This document shows, piece after piece, positions 24,504 through 33,151 of a DNA stretch of 64,000 bases. This DNA is from JAEULH01 sp963746275 (GTDB taxonomy: Bacteria > Pseudomonadota > Alphaproteobacteria > Rhodospirillales > Defluviicoccaceae). The notes under the pieces were generated by a model. The model was not told the DNA's origin. It worked only from the letters and a program-made list of their open reading frames with translations, and ran no database searches. Where the stretch lies: positions 1 to 64,000 of the forward strand of contig CAVVAX010000014.1 in assembly GCA_963746275.1 (NCBI GenBank), read 5' to 3'. A program made the translations under genes and the position numbers. Within the stretch, counting starts at the first letter, position 1, and the number at the start of each line of letters is the position of its first letter.

Positions 24504-25382
24504 ATGGGCTTATCAGGGGAGGAAGAACAGGCCATTGATAACGCCCTACGGCATTGGCGACAGGGGGATGTTACCCTTGATGCCGGTTTGGAGTTTTGCC
24601 ACTTGGCCGACTTGTCGCGTCCTCACAGTGCTGCGTCCATCCAGCTCGCCGAGCAAAGGGCAGAACTCGGAGGGCCGGTAGAGCCCGGCGCTGTTCCGCT
24701 TTTTGATGACGCTGCTGGCCTTGTTGTGGTCACTCAGACGTGCGATGTCATTAGGCCATGCACGAAGCGCCCCTTCGTTGAAGTCTCGCCTCTTGTCAAA
24801 GTTGACGATGCAGTATTGGAGGAAACGCGCCGGTTTAGGCGACCCGCACTTGCCTATGTCCCAGCCACGGCCGGACAACGATTGGTGGCGGATCTCGACC
24901 GAACGATGACCGTTGAGAAGGCTCTGGTAGCTGGCTGCACGCGGCTGCGCGGTTGTCCGACCGAAATCCACCGGCGTGACTTTGCCAGCGCGCTGAGCCG
25001 CAAGCGATGCAGATTTGCCTTCCCTGATGATTTTCAACAGGCAACGTCCCGGTTTCAGGAGCACTTCATCAGTAAGAACTTCAAGAGCACTGATGAGGGT
25101 GCTCATATTCGCGCGTTGTCAGAAATACGTGTTCGAGCCGCACCATCCTGGGAAGCGCAAGAAGTTCATTTAACATTCTGGTTTATCAAGGAAGAAGACC
25201 CGCCAAGTGCGGGAGTGGCATGGCCGGCCTGTGTAGAGCGGTGGCTGAAATTGATTGACAACAAAGGCAGATTTCGCCTTGAGCCCGCGACCGTTGTGCG
25301 CCTAGACGATATAACTGCAAGAGATTATTGTGAGAGTGATAGGCTTGATCTTGATCGCTCCTCGATACCACGAAAAGCCTGA
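24504..25382 (+). CDS. Unknown protein with QTCD motif, third gene of the accessory cassette
   Basis: 292 residues starting 11 bases after the HTH gene. I do not recognise a named family. What can be seen: an N-terminal WRQGDVTLD segment, a hydrophobic strand then TQTCDVIRPC (residues about 75-90) next to FVEVSPLV, a basic RKRCRFAFP segment, and a C-terminal beta-rich HLTFWFIKEEDPP region. The strand-Q-T-C-D arrangement looks like an active or metal site but this is inference. Base composition matches the two preceding genes and not the core genome, so the three probably arrived together. Confidence 0.6.
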   Translation: MGLSGEEEQAIDNALRHWRQGDVTLDAGLEFCHLADLSRPHSAASIQLAEQRAELGGPVEPGAVPLFDDAAGLVVVTQTCDVIRPCTKRPFVEVSPLVKVDDAVLEETRRFRRPALAYVPATAGQRLVADLDRTMTVEKALVAGCTRLRGCPTEIHRRDFASALSRKRCRFAFPDDFQQATSRFQEHFISKNFKSTDEGAHIRALSEIRVRAAPSWEAQEVHLTFWFIKEEDPPSAGVAWPACVERWLKLIDNKGRFRLEPATVVRLDDITARDYCESDRLDLDRSSIPRKA

Positions 25383-25444
25383 ACTTCGCACGATAGAGAG
25401 CGTCTTACCCGCAGCTGCGGGGTTCTGTGACGCTTCCTCAGCCT

Positions 25445-25782
25445 ATGACGCGGGCAGCTAAAGCACAGGCAATGTTTGTACGCCCTGTTCATTCGGGCCT
25501 GATCCTGAAGGACGAGCTCGCGGAAATCGGGATCACACCCGCGGAGTATGCCCGCCAGATCGATGTTCCGGCCAATCGGATCAGCCAGATCATCGCCGGG
25601 AAGCAGTCGATAACGGGCGATACCGCCCTGCGGTTCGGGCACTGTTCGGCACCGAGCCGCAGTTCTGGGTCAATCTTCAGACGCAGCACGACCTCGCCCT
25701 CGCCGATCAAGCTGCCGGCCAGGCAATCCGCGCGCTTCCGACGAGGACCAAGTCGCCGGGCTCGCTCGCCAGCCCGGCCTAA
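25445..25782 (+). CDS. HigA-family antitoxin, orphan, one frameshift
   Basis: About 112 residues with the HigA/VapI-type HTH: RPVHSGLILKDELAEIGITP followed by AEYARQIDVPANRISQIIAGKQSITGDTALRFG. One missing G near 25645 shifts the frame; the normal continuation FGTEPQFWVNLQTQHDLALA is found in the next frame and ends at 25780-25782. Known: HigA represses its operon and neutralises the HigB ribonuclease. No higB-like gene fits in the 60 bases upstream or in the 280 bases downstream (25783-26062), so this is an orphan or the toxin was lost. It lies at the right edge of the AT-richer island. Confidence 0.7.
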
Positions 25783-26012
25783 CCGGTTCAGACGTTCACC
25801 CGGGTCATGAACGCCGGAGGGTAGCGCTCGCCGGCGGCCGATCCTGGCCGCAGCAGTTCGTCGATGTGCCGGTCCCTCCACGTCCGCTGCCCGGTGCCGC
25901 GCCCAGTGCGCCCACGGGAAATGGCGCCTGCCACCGTCCGGTCCAGCAGAGACGGCGAGCTTTCCGCGTCACCGGCCGGCATGCAAGGCGCTGCGGGACG
26001 CACGAACGCGAA

Positions 26013-26039
26013 GGCCCCGCTCGCGGAACGAGCGGGGCC
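26013..26039 (-). terminator. Hairpin downstream of glnA
   Basis: Perfect 11-bp stem GGCCCCGCTCG/CGAGCGGGGCC with a 5-base loop, 24 bases after the glnA stop on the minus strand. The following T content is weak. The rest of 25783-26062 holds no supported gene. Confidence 0.6.
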
Positions 26040-26062
26040 CGGCTGCGGACGATGAAGGGGCT

Positions 26063-27484
26063 TTAGGAGGAGTAGTACATCCGGAACTCGACCGGGTGGG
26101 GGGTGTGCTCGAAGTTGTAGACCTCTTCCCACTTGAGCTGGATGTAGCCGTCGATCAGGTCGTCGGTGAAGACGTCGCCCTTCTTCAGGAACTCGCGGTT
26201 GGCGTCCAGCTCGTTCAGGGCCTCGCGTAACGAGCCGCAGACGGTGGGGACGTTCTGCAACTCCTCTGGCGGCAGGTCGTAGAGGTTCTTGTCGATGGCG
26301 TCGCCCGGGTGGATCTTGTTCTGGATGCCGTCGAGACCGGCCATCAGCATCGCCGAGAAAGCGAGGTAGGGGTTGGCGGTGGGGTCGGGGAAGCGAACCT
26401 CAACCCGCTTGCCCTTGGGGTTGGAGGTGAACGGGATCCGGCACGAGGCCGAGCGGTTGCGCGCCGAGTAGGCGAGCAGAACCGGCGCCTCGAAGCCCGG
26501 GATCAGCCGCTTGTAGCTGTTGGTCGACGGGTTGGTGAAGGCGTTCAGCGCCTTCGCGTGCTTCATGATGCCGCCGATGTAGTAGAGGCAGGCGTCCGAC
26601 AGATCGGCGTAGCCCGACCCGGCAAAGGTTGGCTTGCCGTCGGCCCAGATCGACTGGTGGACGTGCATCCCCGAGCCGTTGTCGCCGGCGACCGGCTTCG
26701 GCATGAACGTCGCCGACTTACCGTAGGTTTGCGCCACCATATGGACCACGTACTTGTAGATCTGCAGGTTGTCGGCCGAGCGCACCAGGGTGTTGTAGAC
26801 CATGCCGAGCTCATGCTGGCTCGGCGCCACCTCGTGGTGATGCTTGTCCATGACAAGGCCCATGTCGATCATCACCGAGGTCATCTCGGCGCGCAGGTCC
26901 ATGGCCGAGTCCACCGGCGGCACCGGAAAGTAGCCGCCCTTGATCGGCGGCCGGTGGCCGGCGTTGCCCTCCGGCAGGATGCGGCCGGTGACATACGGGC
27001 CCTCGTCCGAGCTGAACTCGTAGAAGCAGTGGTTCATCTGCACGTCGAAGCGGACGTCGTCGAAGACGAAGAACTCGGCCTCCGGCCCGACGTAGACGGT
27101 GTCGCCGATGCCGGTCGACGCCAGGTAGGCTTCCGCCTTCTTCGCCACCGAGCGCGGATCGCGCAGGTAGGCCTCGCCGGACGAGGGCTCTATGACGTCG
27201 CAGAACAGGACCAGGGCCGGCTGCGCCGCGAACGGATCCATGACGGCCGTGGTCGCATCGGGGACCAGCGCCATGTCGGACTCGTTGATCACCTTCCAGC
27301 CCGCGATCGAGGAGCCGTCGAACATGATGCCGTCGGAGAACGCATCCGCATCGATGAAGGGGGACGACATCGTCAGGTGCTGCCACTTTCCGCGCGGGTC
27401 GGTGAAGCGCAGATCGACGTACTTGATCTCGTTCTCCTTGAGAACCTTCATTACGTCGTCGGCGTTCTTGCAGTTCAAGCTCAT
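26063..27484 (-). CDS. glnA: Glutamine synthetase, type I
   Basis: 473 residues, intact, the full GSI-beta type length. Catalytic segments: FDGSSIAGWK (N-terminal), YVGPEAEFFVFD, HHHEVAPSQHELGM, the ATP region KPVAGDNGSGMHVHQS, and NRSASCRIP. The adenylylation tyrosine sits in NLYDLPPEE (about residue 400), so activity is expected to be switched off by GlnE in nitrogen excess. It forms glutamine from glutamate, ammonia and ATP. It is 94 bases downstream of glnB on the same strand, the classical alphaproteobacterial glnBA operon. Confidence 0.97.
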   Translation of the reverse strand: MSLNCKNADDVMKVLKENEIKYVDLRFTDPRGKWQHLTMSSPFIDADAFSDGIMFDGSSIAGWKVINESDMALVPDATTAVMDPFAAQPALVLFCDVIEPSSGEAYLRDPRSVAKKAEAYLASTGIGDTVYVGPEAEFFVFDDVRFDVQMNHCFYEFSSDEGPYVTGRILPEGNAGHRPPIKGGYFPVPPVDSAMDLRAEMTSVMIDMGLVMDKHHHEVAPSQHELGMVYNTLVRSADNLQIYKYVVHMVAQTYGKSATFMPKPVAGDNGSGMHVHQSIWADGKPTFAGSGYADLSDACLYYIGGIMKHAKALNAFTNPSTNSYKRLIPGFEAPVLLAYSARNRSASCRIPFTSNPKGKRVEVRFPDPTANPYLAFSAMLMAGLDGIQNKIHPGDAIDKNLYDLPPEELQNVPTVCGSLREALNELDANREFLKKGDVFTDDLIDGYIQLKWEEVYNFEHTPHPVEFRMYYSS

Positions 27485-27578
27485 GGTGCGAGTTCCTCTG
27501 GTGGCCCTATTCGCGTCGAAACTTAAGGGAAGTTAGGAGGCTTGGGTATGGCGCGTGCCGTGCTCTTGAGGGGTGTGG

Positions 27579-27917
27579 TCAGATCGCCTCGGTGCCGCGT
27601 TCCCCGGTCCGCACCCTGATGGCTTCTTCTACCGTGGTGACGAAGATCTTCCCGTCGCCGATGCGTCCGGTGCGCGCGGCTTGCTGAATGGCCTCGATGG
27701 CGCGCTCGACGAGGTTGTCCTCGATGACAAGTTCGATCTTCACCTTCGGCAGGAAGTCAACGATGTACTCTGCGCCGCGGTAAAGCTCCGTGTGGCCCTT
27801 CTGTCGGCCGAAACCCTTAGCTTCGAGCACGGTAATGCCTTGAAGTCCCAGCTCGTGTAAAGCCTCCTTCACATCATCGAGCTTGAACGGCTTGATGATC
27901 GCCTCGATCTTCTTCAT
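27579..27917 (-). CDS. glnB: Nitrogen regulatory protein PII
   Basis: 112 residues, intact. Starts MKKIEAIIKPFKLDDVKEAL. The T-loop ELYRGAEYIVDFLPK contains Tyr51, the uridylylation site. The C-terminal signature GRIGDGKIFV and RVRTGERGTEAI is of GlnB type. PII senses 2-oxoglutarate and ATP/ADP and controls GlnE, NtrB and other targets. It is the promoter-proximal gene of glnBA; a sigma-54-like promoter lies about 107 bases upstream. Confidence 0.97.
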   Translation of the reverse strand: MKKIEAIIKPFKLDDVKEALHELGLQGITVLEAKGFGRQKGHTELYRGAEYIVDFLPKVKIELVIEDNLVERAIEAIQQAARTGRIGDGKIFVTTVEEAIRVRTGERGTEAI

Positions 27918-28023
27918 CGGTTGCGCCTCTTTCCTTCCGTCAGCACACGGTCAGCAGACGAACGAACAGGTACGTGAAAATGGCGTTCGTCCCTGGCGGA
28001 AATGTGTGCATGACCCCCACGAA

Positions 28024-28038
28024 GCACAGGCCATGCCA
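28024..28038 (-). promoter_or_regulatory. Candidate sigma-54 promoter of glnBA
   Basis: On the minus strand the sequence is TGGCATGGCCTGTGC, with the invariant GG and GC exactly ten bases apart as sigma-54 (-24/-12) promoters require, although the -12 half is GTGC rather than TTGC. It lies about 107 bases before glnB. Known: glnBA operons of related alphaproteobacteria use an NtrC/sigma-54 promoter. Confidence 0.5.
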
Positions 28039-28268
28039 ACCTAATCACGCGCCGGCGACAAGCCGCCGCAGCCATTCCGTTTCCATTCGCGGCAGCGGGG
28101 CCGGTGACCGGCGGCAGACGCGAGCGCCCGGGCGAGCGGCTGTTAGAGCTGCCCGCCGCACGGGCATTTGCCTACATTATGAGCATGACTGGCGTTCCCG
28201 GGGATGCGGGTTCAGGACCGTCGCCGGACGGCCGGCGCTGCCAGATCCGGCGTAGCCCGATCAGGGGC

Positions 28269-28284
28269 TGGTATACTTGTTGCT
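28269..28284 (+). promoter_or_regulatory. Candidate sigma-54 promoter of aapJQMP
   Basis: TGGTATACTTGTTGCT matches the TGGCACRNNNNTTGCW consensus at all but two positions, with the correct GG-N10-GC spacing and a perfect TTGCT. It is 137 bases upstream of aapJ and points toward it. The intervening stretch back to the glnB promoter could hold NtrC sites, but I do not see a clear one. Confidence 0.55.
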
Positions 28285-28420
28285 CAGCGAATGACAGTTG
28301 CGACACAATGGCAGCAACGGACGACGACGCCACGGGGTCCTCACGAGGTCCATTAACGCCTCGCGCTGCACACCGCCGGACGTGCGGTCGCCGTGTCTGG
28401 GAGACGGAGGATACCACGGA

Positions 28421-29446
28421 ATGAAAAAGCTTCTCTGCGCCGCGGCCGCGCTCGCCGCGGTGGGCACTCTTGGTACGCCCGCGGCGCAAGCCGGGCCGAC
28501 GCTGGACGCGGTTAAGGCCCGCGGTGAGGTGATCTGCGGGGTCAACACCAGCCTTTATGGCTTCAGCACGCCGGACGAGAAGGGCCGCTGGACCGGGCTG
28601 GATGTCGACGTCTGCCGCGCGGTCGCCGCCGCGGTTCTGGGCAGCGCCGATAAGGCGCGGTTCGTGCCGCTCAGCGCGCAGCAGCGCTTCACCGCGCTCC
28701 AGTCCGGCGAGATCGACATCCTGCCGCGCAACACGACCTGGACGCTGACCCGCGACACCGCCAACGGTCTCAACTTCACCGCGGTCAATTTCTACGATGG
28801 CCAGGGCTTCCTCGCCCCCAAGTCGCTGGGGGTCAAGAGCGCGAAGGAGCTGTCCGGCGCGACGATCTGCGTCCAGACGGGAACGACCACCGAGCTGAAC
28901 CTCGCCGACTTTTTCCGCGCCAACGGCTTGGCTTTCAAGCCGGTGACGATCGAGAAGTACGAGGAGGTCACGCAGGCCTTCCTTGCCGGCCGCTGCGACG
29001 CGCTGACGTCGGACAAGTCTCAGCTCGCCTCGATCCGCGCCAACGACACCCCGAACCCCGATGACTACGTCATCCTCCCCGAGACCATCTCCAAGGAGCC
29101 GCTGACGCCGTCGGTACGTCAGGGCGACGACCAGTGGTTCGACATCGTCCAGTGGGTGCAGTTCGCCACCATGGAGGCCGAGGAGCGGGGCATCACCGCG
29201 CAGAACGTCGACGAGGCGCTGAAGAGCGAGGACCCGAACGTCAAGCGTATGCTCGGAGTCACCCCGGGCATGGGCGCGGCCCTCGGGCTCGACGAGAAGT
29301 GGGCCTATAACGCCATCAAGCAGGTGGGCAACTACGGCGAGAGCTATGAGCGCAACGTCGGCCAGGGCTCAAAGCTGAAGCTGGAACGGGGCCTCAACGA
29401 CATTTGGAGCCGCGGTGGGCTGATGTACGCGCCGCCCATCCGCTAG
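28421..29446 (+). CDS. aapJ: General L-amino acid ABC transporter, substrate-binding protein
   Basis: 341 residues. A signal peptide (MKKLLCAAAALAAVGTLG...AQA) is followed by a family 3 solute-binding fold: VICGVNTSLYGFSTPDEKG, GLDVDVCRAVAAAVLG, RNTTWTLTRDT and CDALTSDKSQLA. These match AapJ rather than single amino-acid binders. It collects a wide range of L-amino acids in the periplasm for AapQMP. The gene leads a four-gene unit (80, 1 and 27 base gaps). The ribosome site GGAGG precedes the chosen ATG. Confidence 0.93.
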   Translation: MKKLLCAAAALAAVGTLGTPAAQAGPTLDAVKARGEVICGVNTSLYGFSTPDEKGRWTGLDVDVCRAVAAAVLGSADKARFVPLSAQQRFTALQSGEIDILPRNTTWTLTRDTANGLNFTAVNFYDGQGFLAPKSLGVKSAKELSGATICVQTGTTTELNLADFFRANGLAFKPVTIEKYEEVTQAFLAGRCDALTSDKSQLASIRANDTPNPDDYVILPETISKEPLTPSVRQGDDQWFDIVQWVQFATMEAEERGITAQNVDEALKSEDPNVKRMLGVTPGMGAALGLDEKWAYNAIKQVGNYGESYERNVGQGSKLKLERGLNDIWSRGGLMYAPPIR

Positions 29447-29525
29447 GCAGGCGCTGCCGCTCGCCCCTAGTCCGGCGGGCGGTGTCCCTGATCAGGGCTC
29501 ACCGCGCTCGGCGCAGGACCCAGCC

Positions 29526-30743
29526 ATGGCATCGACGGACGGATTGCGGCAAACGCCGCTTGGCGGCCAGCCGGCCCCACAGCGGCGGTCGGGGGCATGG
29601 TGGAATGACCGCCGGGTGCGGGCGGTGCTCTACCAGCTCCTCGTCCTCGGCGGCGTCCTGCTCCTTGGCGGCTACCTGGTCGGCAATACCCTCGACAATT
29701 TGGAACGGCGCAACATCGCCACCGGCTTCGATTTCCTCGGCCGCGAGGCTGGGTTCGACATCAGCGAGACCCTGATCCCGTACAGCCCGGCCGATAGCTA
29801 CTTCAGCGCCCTCCTCGTCGGCCTGCTCAACACCCTCCTGGTCTCTGTTCTCGGCGTGATCCTTGCGACCCTCCTCGGCACGATTGCCGGGATCGCCCGG
29901 CTGTCGCGCAATTGGCTGGTCGCCAGGCTGGCGACGCTCTACGTCGAGACGCTGCGCAACGTCCCGGTGCTGCTCCAGCTCTTCTTCTGGTACACCCTGA
30001 TCACCGAGGCGCTGCCTGGCTCGCGCCAGGCGCTCAACCCGCTGCCCGGTGTGTTCCTGAGCAATCGTGGCATGCGCGTGCCGGTGCCGGTCGCCGATCA
30101 GGCCCACCTGTACGCGGCCATCGGCCTTGCGCTCGGGATTGCCGGCGCCTGGTTGTTCTCCCGCTGGGCCAGGGGCTATCAGGATCGGACGGGGCAGATC
30201 CTCCCCAGGGGCTGGATCGGCGCCGGGCTGGTCATCGGCCTGCCCATGCTCGGCTACGTCCTCGGGGGCGCGCCGACGGCCATGGATGTGCCGTCGCTGC
30301 AGGGCTTCAACTTCACCGGCGGCATTTCGGTAACGCCCGAGTTCGCGGCGCTGCTCGTCGGCCTTGTCGTTTACACCGGCTCCTATATCGCTGAGATCGT
30401 CCGCGGCGGCATTCTCGCCGTCTCCCACGGCCAGACCGAGGCCGGGCTAGCGTTGGGCCTACACCGGGGTACGGTGCTCAGGCTGATCGTCCTGCCCCAG
30501 GCGCTCAGGGTGATCATCCCGCCTCTGACCAGCCAGTACCTGAACCTGACCAAAAATTCGTCGCTGGCCGTCGCCATCGGCTTCCCAGACCTGGTTAGCG
30601 CCGCCAACACCTCCATCAACCAGACCGGCCAAGCGGTCGAGGGCATCGCCATCATCATGGCCGTCTACCTGACGGTGAGCCTGTCCATCTCGGCGGTGAT
30701 GAACTGGTACAACCGGCGCATCGCCCTGCAGGGAGCGCGCTAG
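29526..30743 (+). CDS. aapQ: General L-amino acid ABC transporter permease AapQ
   Basis: 405 residues, intact. Several transmembrane segments are clear, starting near LYQLLVLGGVLLLGGYLVG. A C-terminal BPD_transp_1 domain carries the EAA-type loop EAGLALGLHRGTVLRLIVLPQALRV, which contacts the ATPase AapP. AapQ is longer than most amino-acid permeases because of a large periplasmic insertion, consistent with about 400 residues here. It ends one base before aapM. Confidence 0.92.
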   Translation: MASTDGLRQTPLGGQPAPQRRSGAWWNDRRVRAVLYQLLVLGGVLLLGGYLVGNTLDNLERRNIATGFDFLGREAGFDISETLIPYSPADSYFSALLVGLLNTLLVSVLGVILATLLGTIAGIARLSRNWLVARLATLYVETLRNVPVLLQLFFWYTLITEALPGSRQALNPLPGVFLSNRGMRVPVPVADQAHLYAAIGLALGIAGAWLFSRWARGYQDRTGQILPRGWIGAGLVIGLPMLGYVLGGAPTAMDVPSLQGFNFTGGISVTPEFAALLVGLVVYTGSYIAEIVRGGILAVSHGQTEAGLALGLHRGTVLRLIVLPQALRVIIPPLTSQYLNLTKNSSLAVAIGFPDLVSAANTSINQTGQAVEGIAIIMAVYLTVSLSISAVMNWYNRRIALQGAR

Positions 30744-30744
30744 C

Positions 30745-31899
30745 ATGGCCCGCTACCCGGAGTCGCCGGACGAGATCTTCGCCCGCGAGGAAGAGCCGGA
30801 CGAAGGCTGGCGCCGGCCGCCCCCGTCGAACAGCCTGCCGTTGCGCAACGTCATCGGCGACTGGGCGAAGACCAACCTGTTTAACAGCGTTCCGAATACG
30901 ATCCTGACGCTTCTCTGCGCCTGGCTCCTGTGGGAGACGCTGATCCCGCTGACCCAGTGGGGCGTGCTCGAAGCGGTGTGGCGCGCCGATGATCCGGGTG
31001 TCTGCCGCGCCGCCGAGGGCGGCGCCTGCTGGGCGATCATCGCCAACAAGTACCGCTTCATCCTCTTCGGCCTGTTTCCCTACGACGAGCACTGGCGGCC
31101 GCTGGTCGCGATCGTCCTGTTCCTGGTCGCGATCGGAATCAGTTGCGTTCCGCGGTTCTGGCGGCTGTGGCTGGTTGGCCTCTGGCTCGCTGTCTTCGCC
31201 GCCTGCGGCGTCTTGATGTGGGGCGGCGTCTTCGGCCTCAGCTTTGTCGAAAATGGCCGCTGGGGCGGGCTGCCCTTGACCCTGATCCTTTCGGTCGTGG
31301 GCATCGTCTGCTCGTTCCCGCTGGCCATCGTCCTCGCCCTCGGCCGCCGGTCCGACCTGCCGGCGATCCGCTCGGTCTGCGTCGGCTTCATCGAGTTCGT
31401 CCGCGGCGTGCCGCTGATCAGCGTGCTGTTCATGGCGTCGGTGATGTTCCCGCTGTTCCTCCCCGAGGGCGTCAGCATCGACAAGCTGCTCCGCGCCCAG
31501 GTCGGCATCATCCTGTTCACCGCGGCCTATTTGGCGGAAGCGGTTCGCGGCGGCCTGCAGGCGGTGCCACGCGGCCAGTTCGAGGCGGCCGACGCGCTCG
31601 GCCTCTCCTACTGGAAGAAGACCAGGCTGATCATCCTGCCGCAGGCGCTGAAGACCTCAATCCCGGCGATCGTCAACCAGTTCATCAGCATGTTCAAGGA
31701 CACCTCGCTGGTCATCATCATCGGCCTGTTCGACCTCTTGTCGACGGCGAAGGCGGCGCTCAGCGACCCGCCGTGGCGGCCGTTCTACGTCGAGGCCTAC
31801 CTGTTTGCCGCGCTGATCTACTGGGCCTTCTGCTTCTTCATGTCTCGCTACAGCCAGTACATCGAGCGCCGGCTCGAAACCGGTCACCGCCGCTCTTGA
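30745..31899 (+). CDS. aapM: General L-amino acid ABC transporter permease AapM
   Basis: 384 residues, intact. A hydrophilic N-terminus (PDEIFAREEEPDEGWRRPPP) precedes the membrane segments. The EAA loop is FEAADALGLSYWKKTRLIILPQALK near residue 280, followed by PAIVNQFISMFKDTSLVIIIG, a strongly conserved AapM/GltK-type segment. It pairs with AapQ to form the translocation channel. Confidence 0.93.
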   Translation: MARYPESPDEIFAREEEPDEGWRRPPPSNSLPLRNVIGDWAKTNLFNSVPNTILTLLCAWLLWETLIPLTQWGVLEAVWRADDPGVCRAAEGGACWAIIANKYRFILFGLFPYDEHWRPLVAIVLFLVAIGISCVPRFWRLWLVGLWLAVFAACGVLMWGGVFGLSFVENGRWGGLPLTLILSVVGIVCSFPLAIVLALGRRSDLPAIRSVCVGFIEFVRGVPLISVLFMASVMFPLFLPEGVSIDKLLRAQVGIILFTAAYLAEAVRGGLQAVPRGQFEAADALGLSYWKKTRLIILPQALKTSIPAIVNQFISMFKDTSLVIIIGLFDLLSTAKAALSDPPWRPFYVEAYLFAALIYWAFCFFMSRYSQYIERRLETGHRRS

Positions 31900-31926
31900 C
31901 CCCGCCGGCGAGGACGCCTGAACTCC

Positions 31927-32694
31927 ATGTCCACCACGCCCAGCCGTAAAACGGACGCCGCCGTCGCGATCTCTCTCGATCACGTGCACAAGTGGTACGG
32001 GCAGTTCCACGTGCTGAACGACATCTCTCTTGCGGTGCACAAGGGCGAGCGCATCGTCGTCTGCGGCCCGTCGGGGTCCGGCAAGTCGACCATGATCCGC
32101 TGCGTCAACGCGCTCGAGCAGCACCAGCAGGGGCGCATCGTCGTCAATGGCGTCGAGCTGACCAACGACGTGCGCACCGTCGACAAGGTCCGGCGCAACG
32201 TCGGCATGGTGTTTCAGCAGTTCAACCTGTTCCCGCACTTGACCGTGCTCGACAACCTGACCTTGGCGCCGATCTGGGTGCAGAAGCGGCCGAAGCACGA
32301 GGCCACCAAGACCGCGATGACCTATCTCGAGCGGGTGCACATCCCCGAGCAGGCGGGGAAGTACCCGGGGCAACTCTCCGGCGGCCAGCAGCAGCGGGTG
32401 GCTATTGCCCGGGCACTGTGCATGAAGCCGGAGATCATGCTGTTCGACGAGCCAACCTCGGCCTTGGATCCGGAGATGATCAAGGAGGTGCTCGACGTCA
32501 TGGTCGAGCTTGCCGAGGGCGGCATGACCATGATCTGCGTCACCCACGAGATGGGCTTCGCCCGCACCGTCGCCGACAAGATGGTGTTCATGGACGCGGG
32601 CTCCATCGTCGAGGTGGCGCCCCCACAGACCTTCTTCAGCGCGCCGAAGAGCGACCGGACGCAGAAGTTCCTAAGCCAGATCCTGTCGCACTAG
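31927..32694 (+). CDS. aapP: General L-amino acid ABC transporter ATPase AapP
   Basis: 255 residues, intact. Walker A GPSGSGKS, Q-loop VFQQFNLFPHLTV, signature LSGGQQQRVAIARAL, Walker B IMLFDEPTSALDPEM and switch His in CVTHEMGF are all present. It hydrolyses ATP on the cytoplasmic face to drive AapQM. Last gene of aapJQMP. Confidence 0.96.
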   Translation: MSTTPSRKTDAAVAISLDHVHKWYGQFHVLNDISLAVHKGERIVVCGPSGSGKSTMIRCVNALEQHQQGRIVVNGVELTNDVRTVDKVRRNVGMVFQQFNLFPHLTVLDNLTLAPIWVQKRPKHEATKTAMTYLERVHIPEQAGKYPGQLSGGQQQRVAIARALCMKPEIMLFDEPTSALDPEMIKEVLDVMVELAEGGMTMICVTHEMGFARTVADKMVFMDAGSIVEVAPPQTFFSAPKSDRTQKFLSQILSH

Positions 32695-32696
32695 GG

Positions 32697-33050
32697 GCGC
32701 GGCCGAGGATCGTCGCCCCGAAGACGACGCCGCTTGCGGAGAGACATGCATTGAGGTAGTCGAAGACCGCGGCCTTGGCGGCGAGGTCGCCGGCCAGGCA
32801 GTGGAGGACGTACATCAATCCGATGGGGTCGAAGGGCGCGCCGACGTCGCCGGGGCTTGAGGATCTTGCGCCAGTCCAGCTCCGGCCGGTAGCGCCCGAG
32901 CTTGCGGGCGGCGACGGCGAGGCAGGTGTCGTTGGCATCGACGAGAACCAGCCGGGGCGGGCGCGGGGGAGGGGAAGGAAGAGCGGGCGAGGAAGGAGCC
33001 CGTGCCGATGCCGACGCCCATGTGGTTGGGACTGAGTCTGGATCGGCGGG
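32697..33050 (-). pseudogene. Remnant of a class I methyltransferase gene, truncated at both ends and frameshifted
   Basis: Three pieces in different frames on the minus strand can be joined into one family: LSPNHMGVGIGTGSFLA (SAM motif I), then RLVLVDANDTCLAVAARKLGRYRPELDW, then FDPIGLMYVLHCLAGDL ... ASGVVFGATILG. This order matches a group of small SAM-dependent methyltransferases normally about 220 residues long. The first 40 or so residues and the last 50 or so are absent, the latter because the aapP stop follows at once. Unlike other frameshifted genes here, loss of both ends suggests real decay or an insertion scar. Confidence 0.55.
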
Positions 33051-33057
33051 AAAGGGA

Positions 33058-33079
33058 CGGGAGGGCCGAGGCCCTCCCG
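33058..33079 (-). terminator. Hairpin downstream of the GH16-like gene
   Basis: 10-bp stem CGGGAGGGCC/GGCCCTCCCG with a 2-base spacer, followed on the minus strand by TCCCTTTCCC. It lies 73 bases after the stop of the secreted protein gene. Confidence 0.5.
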
Positions 33080-33151
33080 TTCGCGGGTGCGGCGGGTTCA
33101 GGCTCGCGGAGCCTTGGCGCGCCAGCTGTGGCCGGCTGATGCCGGAAGCGT

